A DNA stretch of 64,000 nt from Lysobacterales bacterium (GCA_022841325.1 JALHRS010000006.1:10981-74980); one strand, 5' to 3'; positions 28,621 to 38,893 are shown, counted from the first letter of the stretch. Numbers and translations: made by a program. Notes: generated by a model from the sequence alone, not told the origin.

Positions 28621-31218
28621 CTATATCAGACACTTGCGATCTCGCGCGAAGCGCTCGAATTCCGCGGCGGTCAGTGGCCTGGAGAAGTAGAAGCCCTGTG
28701 CGTAGCGGGCGCCCAGTTCCAGCAGGAAATCGCGCTGCTCCACGGTCTCGACGCCTTCGGCGACCACCGACAGATCCAGGGCCTGCGCCATCTGCAGGAT
28801 GGCGCGGCAGAGCTTGGCGTCGGTCTCGTGCGCCGGGATTCCGTGCATGAAATTGTGCGAGATCTTGATGCCGGCGATCGGCAGTCGCCGCAGATAGCCA
28901 AGGGCGCTGTAGCCCTCGCCGAAATCGTCGATGCTGATCGCCACCCCGAGGTCACGCAGGCGCGCCAGCGTCTGCTCGGTGGCCGGCGCGTCCTCGATCA
29001 GGGCGCGCTCGGTCATCTCCAGTTCCAGCGCATGCGCAGGCACGCCGGTGGCTTCCAGCACGCGCCGCACATTGCGCTCGAAGCTCTCGCCCAGGAACTG
29101 GCGGAAGGAGACATTGACCGCGACATGGCCCACCGTCAGACCGCGTTCATGCCACAGGCGCCACTGCATGCAGGCCTGTTCCAGCACGAAGGCACCGATA
29201 CGGACGATGTCGCCGGAGGTCTCGGCAATCGGGATGAAGGTATCGGGCGCCAGATCGCCGAGCACCCGGCTGCGCCAGCGCAGCAGGGCTTCCGCACCGA
29301 CCACGCAGCCGGTGCGCATGTCGATCTTGGGTTGGTAAAGCAGGTAGAACTCTTCGTTTTCGATGGCCCGGCGCAGCTGGGTCTCGATCAGCAGGCGCTC
29401 CTTGAGCTGCAGCGCCAGCGCCGGCGAGAACATCTGCCAGGTGTTGCGGCCACGGCGTTTGGCCTCATACATGGCGACGTCGGCATGGTTCAGCAGTTGC
29501 TGCGCGTTCAGGCCGTCATTCGGATAGCGGGCGATGCCTATCGAGGGCGTGATGACGAATTCCTCGCCGGAATGGGCAAACGCCTTGGTGAATGCGGCGC
29601 TGATGGTCTCGGCCAGCGCGCAAACCTCTTCCTCCGAGACCGCGCTCGGCATCAGCACCAGGAATTCGTCACCGCCAAAGCGACCGGCGCTGATGCCCTC
29701 GGGCAGCACGCTGATCAGGCGCCGGGCCGCCGCCACCAGCAGACGATCGCCCGCGGTATGTCCGATCAAGTCGTTGACCACCTTGAAACGGTCCAGATCC
29801 ACATACATCAGGGCTGGTCCTGCCTGGGCGGCGCTGTTGCCGACCAGAGCCGAGCTCAAGCCGGCCAGGATGGTGTCGCGGTTGAGCAAACCGGTCAGGG
29901 GATCGGTCTGAGCCTGCCGGCGTAGACGTTCCTCTTCCAGCTTGCGCGAGGTGATTTCCTGGACAGTGCCAGACATCTGGTAGGGCACGCCGCGGCGACT
30001 CTTGACATGGCCGAGCACACGGACCCACATGATCCGGTTGGACGGGTGGGCCACGCGCACTTCGGTGTCGAGCGCGGCGCCAGTCTCTGCAGAGCGTCGC
30101 ACCGCCGACTCAAACCGACCCCTGTCCTCCGGCACCAGCATGTCGGCCAGGCCATCCTGGCTGATGCCTGATACCGGATCGCGCCCCATCAGTCGGTACA
30201 AGGCATCGGTCCAGTACAAGGTGTGCTGTTTCAGGTCCACCGTCCAGCCGCCGATGCGGGCCAGTGCCTGGACCTGGTCGAACAGTTCGGATGTGCGTTT
30301 GAGCTCGGTGATGTCACTGAACAGCGAGATCAACTGAAATGGCCTGGTCTCACCCTCGCGGAATTGCGGCACGACGCTGATGGCCACCCAACGGCCATGC
30401 CCACTGCGACGATCTACCAGACCGAGTACGGTGGATTCGACACGCTTTCCGGAGCGCACGGCGCGCAGCACCGGATTGGCCGACCACTCGATCGCTGATC
30501 CGTCGTCGTCGTACAGATCCCACTCGGTGATCCGGGACAGATCGGTGGGGCTTTCGGTATCCAGGCCGAGGATGCGTTCGGCTGTGGCGTTCAGGGACAC
30601 GATATTGCCATTGGCATCGTGCACGATCACGCCCTTGTCCACCGCCTGCAGCAGCGCTGCGTAGCGCTCCTCGCCGGCACGTAGATCGCGCTCAGAGCGC
30701 AGTCGTTCACTGATGTTTCGGGCAATGGCGACAATCAGTTTCTGATCGTGATCGATGTAGGCGCGCGAGTGCACTTCCACCGGGATCAGCCGGCCGTCCT
30801 TGCCGCGATTGGTGGTTTCGGTGGACGTGCTCTCGCCAACGGCCAGCGTGTCCCAGACGTGCTCGATGTGATTCGCGGGCAGGCTGGGATTGAGATCGTA
30901 GACGCTGCGTTCGCGCAGTTCCTGCCGACTCCAGCCGTACATCCGCTCCGCTGCCAGGTTGGCATCGACGATGCTGCCGTTGCGGTCGATCAGCGTGATC
31001 GCGTCGGCAGCGGCATCGAACAGGCCGACATAGCGCGATACCGCCGAGCGGCCGACCTTCAGCAGTTCGCCGACACGACGGGCGATTTCAGCCAGATCGC
31101 CGGCATCCAGGCCGTCGCCGGTGGCCTTGGCGCGCAGCACGCTCAGCCATTCGAGCAACTCGCGAGCGGTCTGATCGACCGCTGACCGTCGCGACACGGA
31201 GGAGCGCTGCGGGCTCAC
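28621..31218 (-). CDS. Triple-PAS GGDEF-EAL protein (cyclic-di-GMP turnover)
   Basis: An 865-residue cytoplasmic protein with no membrane helix. In order: PAS (about 60-175), PAS (about 185-305), PAS/PAC (about 315-425), GGDEF (about 430-595, with DPLTGLLNR, DLDRFK and an intact RFGGDEF) and EAL (about 605-860). The EAL shows EALLRW, ELEMTERAL, SIDDFGEGYSALGYL and AEGVETVEQ. Both enzymatic signatures look largely intact, so diguanylate cyclase, phosphodiesterase or both are possible. The usual KID motif of the EAL part is KIS here, and no RxxD inhibitory site precedes GGDEF. GTG start. It is monocistronic by position. Confidence 0.92.
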   Translation of the reverse strand: MSPQRSSVSRRSAVDQTARELLEWLSVLRAKATGDGLDAGDLAEIARRVGELLKVGRSAVSRYVGLFDAAADAITLIDRNGSIVDANLAAERMYGWSRQELRERSVYDLNPSLPANHIEHVWDTLAVGESTSTETTNRGKDGRLIPVEVHSRAYIDHDQKLIVAIARNISERLRSERDLRAGEERYAALLQAVDKGVIVHDANGNIVSLNATAERILGLDTESPTDLSRITEWDLYDDDGSAIEWSANPVLRAVRSGKRVESTVLGLVDRRSGHGRWVAISVVPQFREGETRPFQLISLFSDITELKRTSELFDQVQALARIGGWTVDLKQHTLYWTDALYRLMGRDPVSGISQDGLADMLVPEDRGRFESAVRRSAETGAALDTEVRVAHPSNRIMWVRVLGHVKSRRGVPYQMSGTVQEITSRKLEEERLRRQAQTDPLTGLLNRDTILAGLSSALVGNSAAQAGPALMYVDLDRFKVVNDLIGHTAGDRLLVAAARRLISVLPEGISAGRFGGDEFLVLMPSAVSEEEVCALAETISAAFTKAFAHSGEEFVITPSIGIARYPNDGLNAQQLLNHADVAMYEAKRRGRNTWQMFSPALALQLKERLLIETQLRRAIENEEFYLLYQPKIDMRTGCVVGAEALLRWRSRVLGDLAPDTFIPIAETSGDIVRIGAFVLEQACMQWRLWHERGLTVGHVAVNVSFRQFLGESFERNVRRVLEATGVPAHALELEMTERALIEDAPATEQTLARLRDLGVAISIDDFGEGYSALGYLRRLPIAGIKISHNFMHGIPAHETDAKLCRAILQMAQALDLSVVAEGVETVEQRDFLLELGARYAQGFYFSRPLTAAEFERFARDRKCLI

Positions 31219-31379
31219 CGCTGGCCGTGGTTGGCCGCAGGAAACAGGCGAGCACCGAGCTCAGTTTGATGCGCAGGCGCTGGCTTCATGGCCCTGGTCA
31301 GGTCGGCGCGGGCGGTAGAGCCGCGGAACCTTGAGGTTAGCAGGGAGCGATCGAATTCGTCATCGCCGGATACGATTCT

Positions 31380-32279
31380 TCAGGCTGAGTGCTTGAACGC
31401 CAGCCCGACCTTGCTGCCGTTGTTCCGCTGCAGCAGGGCACTGATCCAGCGGCCGGTCTCGACCAGCGCGGACAGGTCGATACCGGTCTCCAGGCCCAGA
31501 CCATGCAGCAGGTAGACCACATCCTCGCTGGCCACATTGCCGCTGGCGCCGGCGGCGTAGGGGCATCCGCCGAGTCCGGCGACCGAGGCGTCGACCGCGC
31601 GCACGCCTTCCTCAATGCAGGCCAGGGTATTGGCCAGCGCTTGCCCGTAGGTGTCATGAAAGTGGACGGCCAGCGCCGCCATCGGCACCTCGGCAGCCAC
31701 TGCCTGCAGCATGGCCCGGGCCTTGCCGGCCGTACCGACACCGATGGTGTCGCCCAGCGAGATCTCGTAGCAGCCCATCTGATACAGGGTGCGGGCCACC
31801 CGGACCACGTCGGACAAGGGCACGTCGCCCTGGTAAGGACAGCCGAGCACGGTCGAGACATAGCCGCGCACCCTGACCTGGTCAGCACGGGCACGCTCGA
31901 TCACCGGCGCAAAACGCGCCAGCGACTCGGCAATGGAGGCATTGATATTGCGCTGACTGAAGGCTTCGGAAGCGGCGCCGAACACGGCGATCTCCTCGAC
32001 ACCGACGGCCCGCGCGCGCTCATAACCCTGCAGATTGGGCACCAGCACCGGATAGGCCACGCCGGGCTGACGGTTCAGGCCGGCATAGACCTCCGCGGCA
32101 TCGGCCATCTGCGGCACCCATCTGGGGCTGACGAAACTGGTGGCCTCGACGCTGCAATGACCGGCAGCGGCCAGCCTTTCGATCAGTTCGATCTTGCTGG
32201 CCGTGGGCAGGTGCCGGGCTTCGTTCTGCAGACCGTCGCGGGGGCCGACTTCGACCAGGCGGATATGCGTGTCAGTCAT
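31380..32279 (-). CDS. mvaB: Hydroxymethylglutaryl-CoA lyase
   Basis: A 299-residue TIM-barrel enzyme that splits HMG-CoA into acetoacetate and acetyl-CoA, the last step of leucine and ketone-body breakdown. Landmarks are VEVGPRDGLQNE (about 9-20), EATSFVSPRWVPQMAD, SLGDTIGVG, HFHDTYGQALAN and the signature GLGGCPYAAGASGNVASED with its catalytic Cys. Other leucine-catabolism genes are not adjacent. Its start faces the hisR gene across 262 bp. Confidence 0.93.
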   Translation of the reverse strand: MTDTHIRLVEVGPRDGLQNEARHLPTASKIELIERLAAAGHCSVEATSFVSPRWVPQMADAAEVYAGLNRQPGVAYPVLVPNLQGYERARAVGVEEIAVFGAASEAFSQRNINASIAESLARFAPVIERARADQVRVRGYVSTVLGCPYQGDVPLSDVVRVARTLYQMGCYEISLGDTIGVGTAGKARAMLQAVAAEVPMAALAVHFHDTYGQALANTLACIEEGVRAVDASVAGLGGCPYAAGASGNVASEDVVYLLHGLGLETGIDLSALVETGRWISALLQRNNGSKVGLAFKHSA

Positions 32280-32480
32280 GGGCTGTGTACGCTGAACATC
32301 TTGATGGTTGGACTATGCTGGGGTGGTGCGGCGCGCTATTCAAGCTTTGCTTCGGCTCTCGGTTCTGCTGCCGTGCATGCGCCGATGGCTGCGATCACGG
32401 GCCGATGGTTCCGCCATGCGGTCCGCCAACGCGCTGTCCAGACCTGGCCCGGGTCCTGAACGAGCTGCAGACTCCCGCCC

Positions 32481-32509
32481 TTGACGCTATGCAGCATCGC
32501 CCCTATGCT
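32481..32509 (+). promoter_or_regulatory. Sigma-70-type promoter of hisR and the his operon
   Basis: TTGACG (32481-32486) and TATGCT (32504-32509) are separated by exactly 17 bases. Transcription would start near 32516, about 26 bases before the hisR ATG. It is the best promoter match noticed in the window. Confidence 0.75.
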
Positions 32510-32519
32510 CCGCCGCATT

Positions 32520-32537
32520 GTAATAACGCGCTATTAC
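32520..32537. promoter_or_regulatory. Palindromic operator, probable binding site of the TrpR-like regulator
   Basis: GTAATAACGCGCTATTAC has perfect GTAATA/TATTAC arms and matches its own reverse complement at 16 of 18 positions. It lies just after the predicted transcription start and four bases before the hisR ATG, where a bound repressor would block transcription. Confidence 0.7.
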
Positions 32538-32541
32538 GTGA

Positions 32542-32877
32542 ATGAAACGTCGAGCGGTACAGCCCGAAACCTCCGACACCGCTTCGCTGGATTTTCTGTG
32601 CGAGGCCATGATGTCGATGCGCACGGTCGAGGAAATGCGAGCCTTCCTGCGCGATCTGACCACGCCCGCGGAACTTGAGGCGCTCACCGATCGCTGGCGC
32701 GTCGTCCCTTATCTGCTGCGGGAAGTGGCCTACCGTGAGATTCATGATCGCACGGCGGTCAGTGTCACCACCATCGGCCGCGTTGCCCGGTTCCTGGGCG
32801 GTGAGCAGGGCGGTTACGCGCTGGCAGCCAGACGTCTGCAACGCAAGGGCCGCTGGCCGCCCGTGGACAGCGACTGA
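32542..32877 (+). CDS. hisR: TrpR-like transcriptional regulator (YerC/YecD family) of the his operon
   Basis: A 111-residue protein whose residues about 15-95 form the TrpR-type helical domain: FLCEAMMSMRTVEEMRAFLRDL, TPAELEALTDRWRVVPYLL, then the helix-turn-helix YREIHDRTAVSVTTIGRVARFL. YerC/YecD proteins are TrpR relatives of unknown ligand. In Xanthomonadales the one heading the his operon is thought to repress it in response to histidine. The promoter and palindrome just upstream fit autoregulation. No clear ribosome-binding site precedes the ATG. Confidence 0.82.
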   Translation: MKRRAVQPETSDTASLDFLCEAMMSMRTVEEMRAFLRDLTTPAELEALTDRWRVVPYLLREVAYREIHDRTAVSVTTIGRVARFLGGEQGGYALAARRLQRKGRWPPVDSD

Positions 32878-33001
32878 TCCCGTCGCTTGTCCCGGCAACG
32901 GCAGGCGCGAAATGGCGCTGCTGTCGTGATGACCGGTCAGGCTCCCAGGTATTCGAGATAGGCAATGCCGGACCGGCTCTTGCGCTGCCTTTGCCTCACG
33001 C

Positions 33002-33021
33002 GGATGCCGCCGCAGGCATCC
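33002..33021 (+). other. Small hairpin in the hisG leader
   Basis: GGATGCC and GGCATCC form a 7-bp stem with a six-base loop, 11 bases before the hisG ATG. There is no T-run and no His-rich leader peptide in 32878-33031, so attenuation is not supported. An effect on hisG translation is possible. Confidence 0.35.
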
Positions 33022-33031
33022 ACCACACAGA

Positions 33032-33940
33032 ATGAAGACCATGACCAAGCCCAGAGACAGACTTCGCATTGCCGTACAGAAATCCGGACGACTGTCGGAG
33101 TCCTCGCAGGATCTGCTGGGCCGCTGCGGCCTCAAGTTCCGTCAGAGCCGTGACAAGCTGTTCTGTTTTGGCGAATCGATGCCCATCGATCTGCTGCTGG
33201 TGCGCGACGACGACATTCCCGGGCTGATCGCCCAGGGTGTGTGCGAACTCGGCATCGTCGGGCGCAATGTCTCGGCCGAGCAGGTGCTCGAGGGCGGTCC
33301 TGGCAGTGTCGCGCCTTTTGCCGAACTGCGCGAACTGGGTTTTGGTCGCTGCCGATTGTCGATCGCGGTGCCGCAGGAAGAGGCCTACGAGGGCCCGCAG
33401 AACCTGGCCGGGCGACGCATCGCCACCAGCTACCCCAATCTGCTGCGCGACTACCTGAGCCAGAACGGTGTCGAGGCCGATATCGTCGTACTCAATGGTT
33501 CCGTCGAGATCGCGCCGCGCCTGGGCACCGCCGATCTGATCTGCGACCTGGTCTCGTCGGGCGCCACCCTGATCGCCAATCAGCTGCGCGAGGTGGTGTC
33601 GATAATGGACAGCCAGGCCGTGCTGATCGGCGCGCCGCAGGATTACGCCGATGAACGCACCGAGTTGCGTGAGCTCCTGTTACGCCGAATTGACGGTGTC
33701 ATCAGGGTGCGTGAGACCAAACTGGTGCTGCTGCAGGTGAGCCGCGCGCAGCTCGGCGCGGTTCTGGCGGCTCTGCCCAAGGGCGATCCGCCTTCGGTGT
33801 CGCGACTGGAAGCGCCTGCAGACACGCTGTCGGTGCAGGCGATCTGCCACGAGGCGATCAACTGGCAGCACATGGAAGATTTGAAACGAGCCGGAGCCAC
33901 GCAGTTGGTGGTTCTGCCGGTGGAGAAGATGCTGGCATGA
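33032..33940 (+). CDS. hisG: ATP phosphoribosyltransferase, long form
   Basis: A 302-residue cytoplasmic enzyme for the first step of histidine synthesis: ATP plus PRPP to phosphoribosyl-ATP. [10 protein letters not shown] (about 12-21) and the phosphate-binding loop [12 protein letters not shown] (about 168-180) are visible. The extra C-terminal domain of about 80 residues ([14 protein letters not shown] to VEKMLA) marks the long, HisZ-independent, feedback-regulated type. ATG 33032 was used; ATG 33041 is equally possible. It overlaps hisD by four bases. Confidence 0.95.
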   Translation: MKTMTKPRDRLRIAVQKSGRLSESSQDLLGRCGLKFRQSRDKLFCFGESMPIDLLLVRDDDIPGLIAQGVCELGIVGRNVSAEQVLEGGPGSVAPFAELRELGFGRCRLSIAVPQEEAYEGPQNLAGRRIATSYPNLLRDYLSQNGVEADIVVLNGSVEIAPRLGTADLICDLVSSGATLIANQLREVVSIMDSQAVLIGAPQDYADERTELRELLLRRIDGVIRVRETKLVLLQVSRAQLGAVLAALPKGDPPSVSRLEAPADTLSVQAICHEAINWQHMEDLKRAGATQLVVLPVEKMLA

Positions 33941-35277
33941 GTGCGATCAGCGAATTTACCCAGATGCAGATGGTGGATTGGACCAGCGCGACGGCGGCGC
34001 AGCGCGAGGCGGCCCTGGCGCGTCCGGCGAGCAGCAGCAGTGCCGAACTGCAGGCCGCGGTCGAGCGGGTGCTGGAACAGGTCAAGGCCGATGGCGATGG
34101 CGCCTTGCGGGCACTGACGCGTCGTTTCGACGGCTGCGAACTGGCCAGGTTTGAAGTCACGCCGGAAGAGTTTGCCGCGGCGGCGGATCAGCTCAGCGCT
34201 GAGCTGAAGCAGGCCATCGAGGATTCGCGCCACCGCATCGAACGCTTTCACCGCGAAACCCGGCCGCAACCGATGGCGCTGTCGACCGCGCCGGGTGTGA
34301 TGTGCGAGCGCCTGCCGCTGCCCATCGTCAATGTCGGCCTGTATGTGCCGGCCGGCAGTGCGCCGCTGCCGTCGACGGCGTTGATGCTGTGTACGCCGGC
34401 GCGGCTGGCCGGATGTCGCCAGATCGTGCTGTGCACGCCACCGCGCAGCGACGGCAGCGCCGATCCGGCGGTGCTGTTTGCGGCCCATGCCTGCGGCGTG
34501 ACCCGGGTCTTCAAGCTCGGTGGCGCCCAGGCGATAGCGGCCATGGCCTACGGCACCGAGAGCGTACCGCGCTGCGACAAACTGTTCGGCCCCGGCAATG
34601 CCTATGTCACCGCCGCCAAGATGCTGGTGGCGCAACAGCCCGGTGGCGCCGCCATCGACATGCCGGCCGGTCCCTCGGAAGTTCTGGTGGTTGCCGATGC
34701 CATGGCCGATGCCGAATTCGTCGCCGCCGATCTGCTCTCGCAGGCCGAGCACGGTCACGATTCGCAGGCCTTGCTGGTGACGCCCAGCCGCGAGCTGCTG
34801 GAGACCGTCAATGAGGCGCTGCGGGAGTTGCTGGAGGATTTGTCGCGGTCCAATCAGGCCACGGCCTCGCTGGCCCATGGGCGAGCCATCCTGGTACAGG
34901 ATCTGCAGCAGGCCATCGAAGTCTCGAATGCCTACGCACCCGAGCACCTGATCCTCAATGTGGCCGATCCGCGCCGCCTGCTGCTGTCGGTGGACAATGC
35001 CGGTTCGGTGTTCCTGGGCCGCTACACGCCCGAATCGCTGGGCGACTACACCAGTGGCACCAACCACGTGCTGCCGACCTACGGCCACGCGCGCACCATG
35101 AGTGGATTGTCGGTGCAGAGCTTCCAGAAACTGGTGACGGTGCAGGAAGCCAGCGCCGAAGGGCTCAAGGCCATTGGTCCCACCGCCATCACCATGGCCC
35201 AGGCCGAAGGCCTGTCAGCGCATGCGCTGGCGGTGCAGCTGCGTTTGCGGGCCATCGCCAGCGAGGGACGGCCGTGA
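33937..35277 (+). CDS. hisD: Histidinol dehydrogenase
   Basis: A 446-residue zinc enzyme that oxidises histidinol to histidine in two NAD-dependent steps. Landmarks are [59 protein letters not shown] (the Gln-His zinc region) and [19 protein letters not shown]. Length matches the family. ATGA/GTGA overlaps join it to hisG and hisC. Confidence 0.96.
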   Translation: MSAISEFTQMQMVDWTSATAAQREAALARPASSSSAELQAAVERVLEQVKADGDGALRALTRRFDGCELARFEVTPEEFAAAADQLSAELKQAIEDSRHRIERFHRETRPQPMALSTAPGVMCERLPLPIVNVGLYVPAGSAPLPSTALMLCTPARLAGCRQIVLCTPPRSDGSADPAVLFAAHACGVTRVFKLGGAQAIAAMAYGTESVPRCDKLFGPGNAYVTAAKMLVAQQPGGAAIDMPAGPSEVLVVADAMADAEFVAADLLSQAEHGHDSQALLVTPSRELLETVNEALRELLEDLSRSNQATASLAHGRAILVQDLQQAIEVSNAYAPEHLILNVADPRRLLLSVDNAGSVFLGRYTPESLGDYTSGTNHVLPTYGHARTMSGLSVQSFQKLVTVQEASAEGLKAIGPTAITMAQAEGLSAHALAVQLRLRAIASEGRP

Positions 35278-36332
35278 GCGTGCTCGATCTGGCCCGCCCG
35301 GAGCTGCGGGCGCTCAAGCCCTACAGTTCGGCGCGCATGGAGGCGGGCAGCGCGGCGGTGATGCTCAATGCCAATGAATCGCCCTATGCGCCCTTCGATG
35401 GCGATAGCTGGGCACTCAATCGCTATCCGGACCCACAACCGCGGGCGCTGCTGGAGCAACTTGCCCAGACCTATGGCGTGAAGGCCGAGCAGCTCTTCCT
35501 CGGTCGTGGCAGCGATGAGGCCATCGATCTGCTGGTGCGGGCTTTCTGTCGTGCCGCTCAGGACGCGGTGCTGATTTCGCCGCCGACCTTCGGCATGTAC
35601 GCGGTCGCCGCGGGCGTGCAGGGCGCTGCGGTACTGAGCGTGCCGCTGACGGCAGAAAAGGACTTCCAGCCGGACTTCGAGGCGATTCGCGCCAGGGCGC
35701 ATACGGAGCCGGTCAAGCTGGTCTTCGTCTGTACGCCCAACAACCCGACCGGGGGCAGTGTGCCGGCTAATGCCATCGTGGCGCTGGCCGCTGATCTGGC
35801 CGGGCGCGCGCTGGTGGTCGTCGACGAAGCCTATGCCGAGTTTTCCGGGCAACCCTCACTCACCACGCGAATGGCGGAGTTGCCGAATCTGGTGGTGCTG
35901 CGGACCTTGTCCAAGGCCTATGGCCTGGCTGGCGCCCGGCTGGGCGTGCTGATAGCGTCGGCCGAGATCATTGCCCTGATCCGCCGCATCATGGCGCCTT
36001 ATCCGGTGCCTACGCCCTGTCTGGCGGCGGCGCTGGCGGCTTTTTCCGAGCAGGCCAGTGCCGCGCGGATGGAGCATCTGGCGCAGACCCGCAGCGAGCG
36101 CGCCCGCGTGCAGGCGGCGCTGGCCTCCCATCCGGCGGTGCGCCAGCTCTGGCCCAGTGATGCCAACTTCATCGCCTTCCGCGTGGACGATGCCCGCGGC
36201 AGCTGGCAGAGACTGCAGCAGGCCGGGGTCATCGTCCGCGATGTCAGTCATTACCTCGGGCTGTCCAACTGTCTGCGCGTCAGCATCGGCACACCGGCTG
36301 AGAATGATGCCTTTCTGGCGGCCTTGTCGTGA
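35274..36332 (+). CDS. hisC: Histidinol-phosphate aminotransferase
   Basis: A 352-residue PLP enzyme of fold type [13 protein letters not shown] (about 24-35), [29 protein letters not shown] and the PLP-Lys motif [14 protein letters not shown] are all present. It converts imidazole-acetol phosphate to histidinol phosphate. The GTG start overlaps the hisD stop (GTGA). Confidence 0.95.
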   Translation: MSVLDLARPELRALKPYSSARMEAGSAAVMLNANESPYAPFDGDSWALNRYPDPQPRALLEQLAQTYGVKAEQLFLGRGSDEAIDLLVRAFCRAAQDAVLISPPTFGMYAVAAGVQGAAVLSVPLTAEKDFQPDFEAIRARAHTEPVKLVFVCTPNNPTGGSVPANAIVALAADLAGRALVVVDEAYAEFSGQPSLTTRMAELPNLVVLRTLSKAYGLAGARLGVLIASAEIIALIRRIMAPYPVPTPCLAAALAAFSEQASAARMEHLAQTRSERARVQAALASHPAVRQLWPSDANFIAFRVDDARGSWQRLQQAGVIVRDVSHYLGLSNCLRVSIGTPAENDAFLAALS

Positions 36333-36350
36333 CCAGAGCCGCCTCGGCTT

Positions 36351-36424
36351 CCCTGTGGGAGCGGCTTCAGCCGCGACGGTACCGGGTCGCAAGGTCATCG
36401 CGGGCAGAGCCCGCTCCCACAGGG
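36351..36424. repeat. Dispersed palindromic repeat between hisC and hisB (family F)
   Basis: CCCTGTGGGAGCGG at the left and CCGCTCCCACAGGG at the right form a perfect 14-bp terminal inverted repeat around inner GGCTTCAGCCGCGA and TCGCGGGCAGAGCC. GTGGGAGCGGC-type elements are common between genes of Xanthomonas and Pseudomonas. It fills most of the 145-bp gap and could form a hairpin in the his mRNA. Confidence 0.85.
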
Positions 36425-36477
36425 CCAGCCGAAGTCCGTCCTGAAAACCGAATCCTGATCCGCTGAGTCCATTCACC

Positions 36478-37539
36478 ATGCGCAAGATCCTGTTCATAGA
36501 CCGCGACGGCACCCTGATCGAGGAGCCTGCCGACGAGCAGATCGATTCGATCGAGAAGTTCCGGCTGTTGCCCGATGTCATCGTGCCGCTCAAACGGCTG
36601 GCGGATGCCGGCTATGAGCTGGTCATGGTCAGCAATCAGGATGGTCTGGGTACCTCGAGCTTTCCCGAGGAGACCTTCTGGCCGCCACAGAATCTGCTGC
36701 TGCACATTCTGGAGTCCCAGGGCATCCGCTTCGCGGCCATCAAGATCGATCGCCACTTCGCCCACGAGCCCAGTGATACCCGCAAGCCCAAGGTCGGCAT
36801 GATGCTCGATTATCTGGGCGATCCGGGCTGGGACCGCCAGCGCAGCGCGGTGATCGGGGATCGCGATACCGATCTGCAGTTTGCGAAGAACCTGGGCGTG
36901 GCCGGCATCCGCTGCGGCCCGGGCGGTCTGTCCTGGCCCGAGATCGCCCGACAACTGCTGGATGCGCCGCGCACGGCCCGGATCGAACGGGTCACCAAGG
37001 AAACCCGGATCGAGGTTGAGGTCGATCTGGATTCGGAGCGGGCGCCGCAGATTTCGACCGGCCTCGGCTTTTTCGATCACATGCTGGAGCAGCTCGGCAA
37101 GCATGGTGGCTTCGGGCTGACACTGAAGTGCCAGGGCGATCTGCATATCGACGAGCACCACACGGTCGAGGATTCCGCGCTGGCGCTGGGCCAGGCGCTG
37201 CGGCAGGCGCTGGGGGACAAGCGCGGCATCGGCCGTTACGGCTTCACGCTGCCGATGGATGAAACCCTGGCCCAGGCGGCGCTGGATCTGTCCGGGCGGG
37301 CCTGGTTCGAGTTCGAGGGACAGTTCGGTCGCGAGCAGGTCGGTGGCCTGCCGACCGAGATGGTCACGCACTTTTTCCGTTCGCTGTGCGACACGCTCGG
37401 CGCCAATCTGCACCTCAGCGTCAAGGGCGAGAACACCCACCACCAGATCGAGGCCTGTTTCAAGGTGGTCGCGCGCACCTTCCGCCAGGCTTTCCGGCGC
37501 GAGGGCGACACGCTGCCGAGCACCAAGGGGGTGTTGTGA
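36478..37539 (+). CDS. hisB: Bifunctional histidinol-phosphatase/imidazoleglycerol-phosphate dehydratase
   Basis: A 353-residue fusion. Residues about 1-165 are a HAD phosphatase (FIDRDGTLIEEP with the nucleophile Asp, later VIGDRDTDLQFAKNLG). Residues about 167-353 are the IGP dehydratase (RVTKETRIEVEVDLD, STGLGFFDHMLEQLGKHGG, DLHIDEHHTVED, GENTHHQIEACFK). It performs steps 7 and 9 of the pathway. The fused form is typical of gammaproteobacteria. It is separated from hisC by a repeat, so an internal promoter may exist. Confidence 0.95.
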   Translation: MRKILFIDRDGTLIEEPADEQIDSIEKFRLLPDVIVPLKRLADAGYELVMVSNQDGLGTSSFPEETFWPPQNLLLHILESQGIRFAAIKIDRHFAHEPSDTRKPKVGMMLDYLGDPGWDRQRSAVIGDRDTDLQFAKNLGVAGIRCGPGGLSWPEIARQLLDAPRTARIERVTKETRIEVEVDLDSERAPQISTGLGFFDHMLEQLGKHGGFGLTLKCQGDLHIDEHHTVEDSALALGQALRQALGDKRGIGRYGFTLPMDETLAQAALDLSGRAWFEFEGQFGREQVGGLPTEMVTHFFRSLCDTLGANLHLSVKGENTHHQIEACFKVVARTFRQAFRREGDTLPSTKGVL

Positions 37540-38171
37540 GCGCGGTGGTCGTCGTCGATTCGGGTGTCGCCAATGTCGGCTCGGTGGTCGCGGCCCTGGA
37601 GCGCGCCCAGGCGCAGGTCGTGGTCAGTCGCGATTGGGAGATCATTCGCCAGGCACCGCGTGTGCTCTTGCCCGGTGTCGGTTCTGCTGCCGCCGCCATG
37701 CGCGAACTGACGCGACTGGAACTGGTCGAGCGCCTGCCCAGTCTGCTGCAGCCGGTACTCGGCGTGTGCCTCGGCATGCAGCTGTTGTTTGATGATTCCG
37801 AAGAGGGCATCAGCGATACCCAGGAGCATCCGGTGCGCTGTCTGGGCATGCTGCCGGGGCGGGTGACCCGCCTGCCGGCCAGAGCCGGCGTGCGCATTCC
37901 GCATATGGGCTGGAACAATCTGCTGCCGCAGCGCGCGCATCCGCTGGTGACCGGCCTGGATCAGCGCGACTACGCCTACTTCGTGCACAGTTTTGCGGTG
38001 GCCGAGAATGAGCACACGCTGATGGCCTGCCAGCATGGCATCGGTTTTTCGGCCATCGTCGCCCGTGGCAATTTCATGGGCGCGCAATTTCATCCCGAGC
38101 GTTCGGCGGCGGTCGGCGCGCGTCTGTTGCGCAATTTCCTTTCCCTGGACGTGGAATCTCTGTACCGATGA
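37536..38171 (+). CDS. hisH: Imidazole glycerol phosphate synthase, glutaminase subunit
   Basis: A 211-residue class I glutamine amidotransferase that feeds ammonia to HisF. The GTG start at 37536 gives SAVVVVDSGVANVGSVV. Cys78 in LGVCLGMQLLF and His186/Glu188 in AQFHPERS form the triad. The frame is open further upstream, but that part lies inside hisB. GTGA overlap with hisB and ATGA with hisA. Confidence 0.95.
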   Translation: MSAVVVVDSGVANVGSVVAALERAQAQVVVSRDWEIIRQAPRVLLPGVGSAAAAMRELTRLELVERLPSLLQPVLGVCLGMQLLFDDSEEGISDTQEHPVRCLGMLPGRVTRLPARAGVRIPHMGWNNLLPQRAHPLVTGLDQRDYAYFVHSFAVAENEHTLMACQHGIGFSAIVARGNFMGAQFHPERSAAVGARLLRNFLSLDVESLYR

Positions 38172-38893
38172 AGATCTACCCAGCCATCGATCTGCGCGGC
38201 GGTCGCGTGGTGCGACTGCAGAAGGGCGACTACGACCGCGAACAGCGCTATGAACTGGATCCGCTGGCCCTGGCACGCTCCTATGCTGAAGCGGGCGCCG
38301 AATGGCTGCATGTGGTCGATCTGGACGGCGCCCGATCCGGCGACAGCGCCAATCTCGCGGCCATCGAAACCATCGCCAACCAGGTGCCCATACAGGTGCA
38401 GGCGGGCGGCGGCGTGCGCAGCGAAGCGGACTTCACCCGCTTCATCGACGCCGGCGTCTCGCGGGTGGTGGTCGGCAGTTTTGCCGTGCGCGATCCGCAG
38501 GCAGCGCGGGCGCTGCTGCTGCGCTACGGCGCCGACAGCCTGACGCTGGCGCTGGACGCGCGGGTGGACGAGAGCCAGGTCTTCCGCATCGCCACCGCCG
38601 GTTGGCGCACGCTGGAAAGCGTGGCGCTCGATGCCATGCTGCAGGACTTTGCCGCTGACGGATTCGCCCATTTCCTGGTCACCGACATCGATCGCGACGG
38701 CATGCTGGCCGGCCCGAACGTGGCGCTCTACCAGCATCTGCGTGCACTGGCGCCGCAGGCGGCCATCCTCGCTTCCGGGGGTGTGCAGGGCCTCGATGAT
38801 CTCGCCGAGCTGCGTGAAGTCGGCGTCGCCGGGGTGGTCATCGGCAAGGCGCTGCTGGATGGGCGCTTCAGCCTGACCGAGGCGCTGGCATGA
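38168..38893 (+). CDS. hisA: ProFAR isomerase
   Basis: A 241-residue TIM-barrel enzyme for the Amadori isomerisation of ProFAR to [25 protein letters not shown] (about 3-22) carries the catalytic Asp8; [12 protein letters not shown] and [13 protein letters not shown] (second catalytic Asp) follow, and [10 protein letters not shown] marks the phosphate loop. It overlaps hisH and hisF by four bases each. Confidence 0.96.
   Translation: MKIYPAIDLRGGRVVRLQKGDYDREQRYELDPLALARSYAEAGAEWLHVVDLDGARSGDSANLAAIETIANQVPIQVQAGGGVRSEADFTRFIDAGVSRVVVGSFAVRDPQAARALLLRYGADSLTLALDARVDESQVFRIATAGWRTLESVALDAMLQDFAADGFAHFLVTDIDRDGMLAGPNVALYQHLRALAPQAAILASGGVQGLDDLAELREVGVAGVVIGKALLDGRFSLTEALA

Noticed and set aside
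32878-33031. Histidine attenuator leader peptide before hisG
   Set aside because: No short frame with a run of His codons and no terminator/antiterminator pair; only a small hairpin is present.
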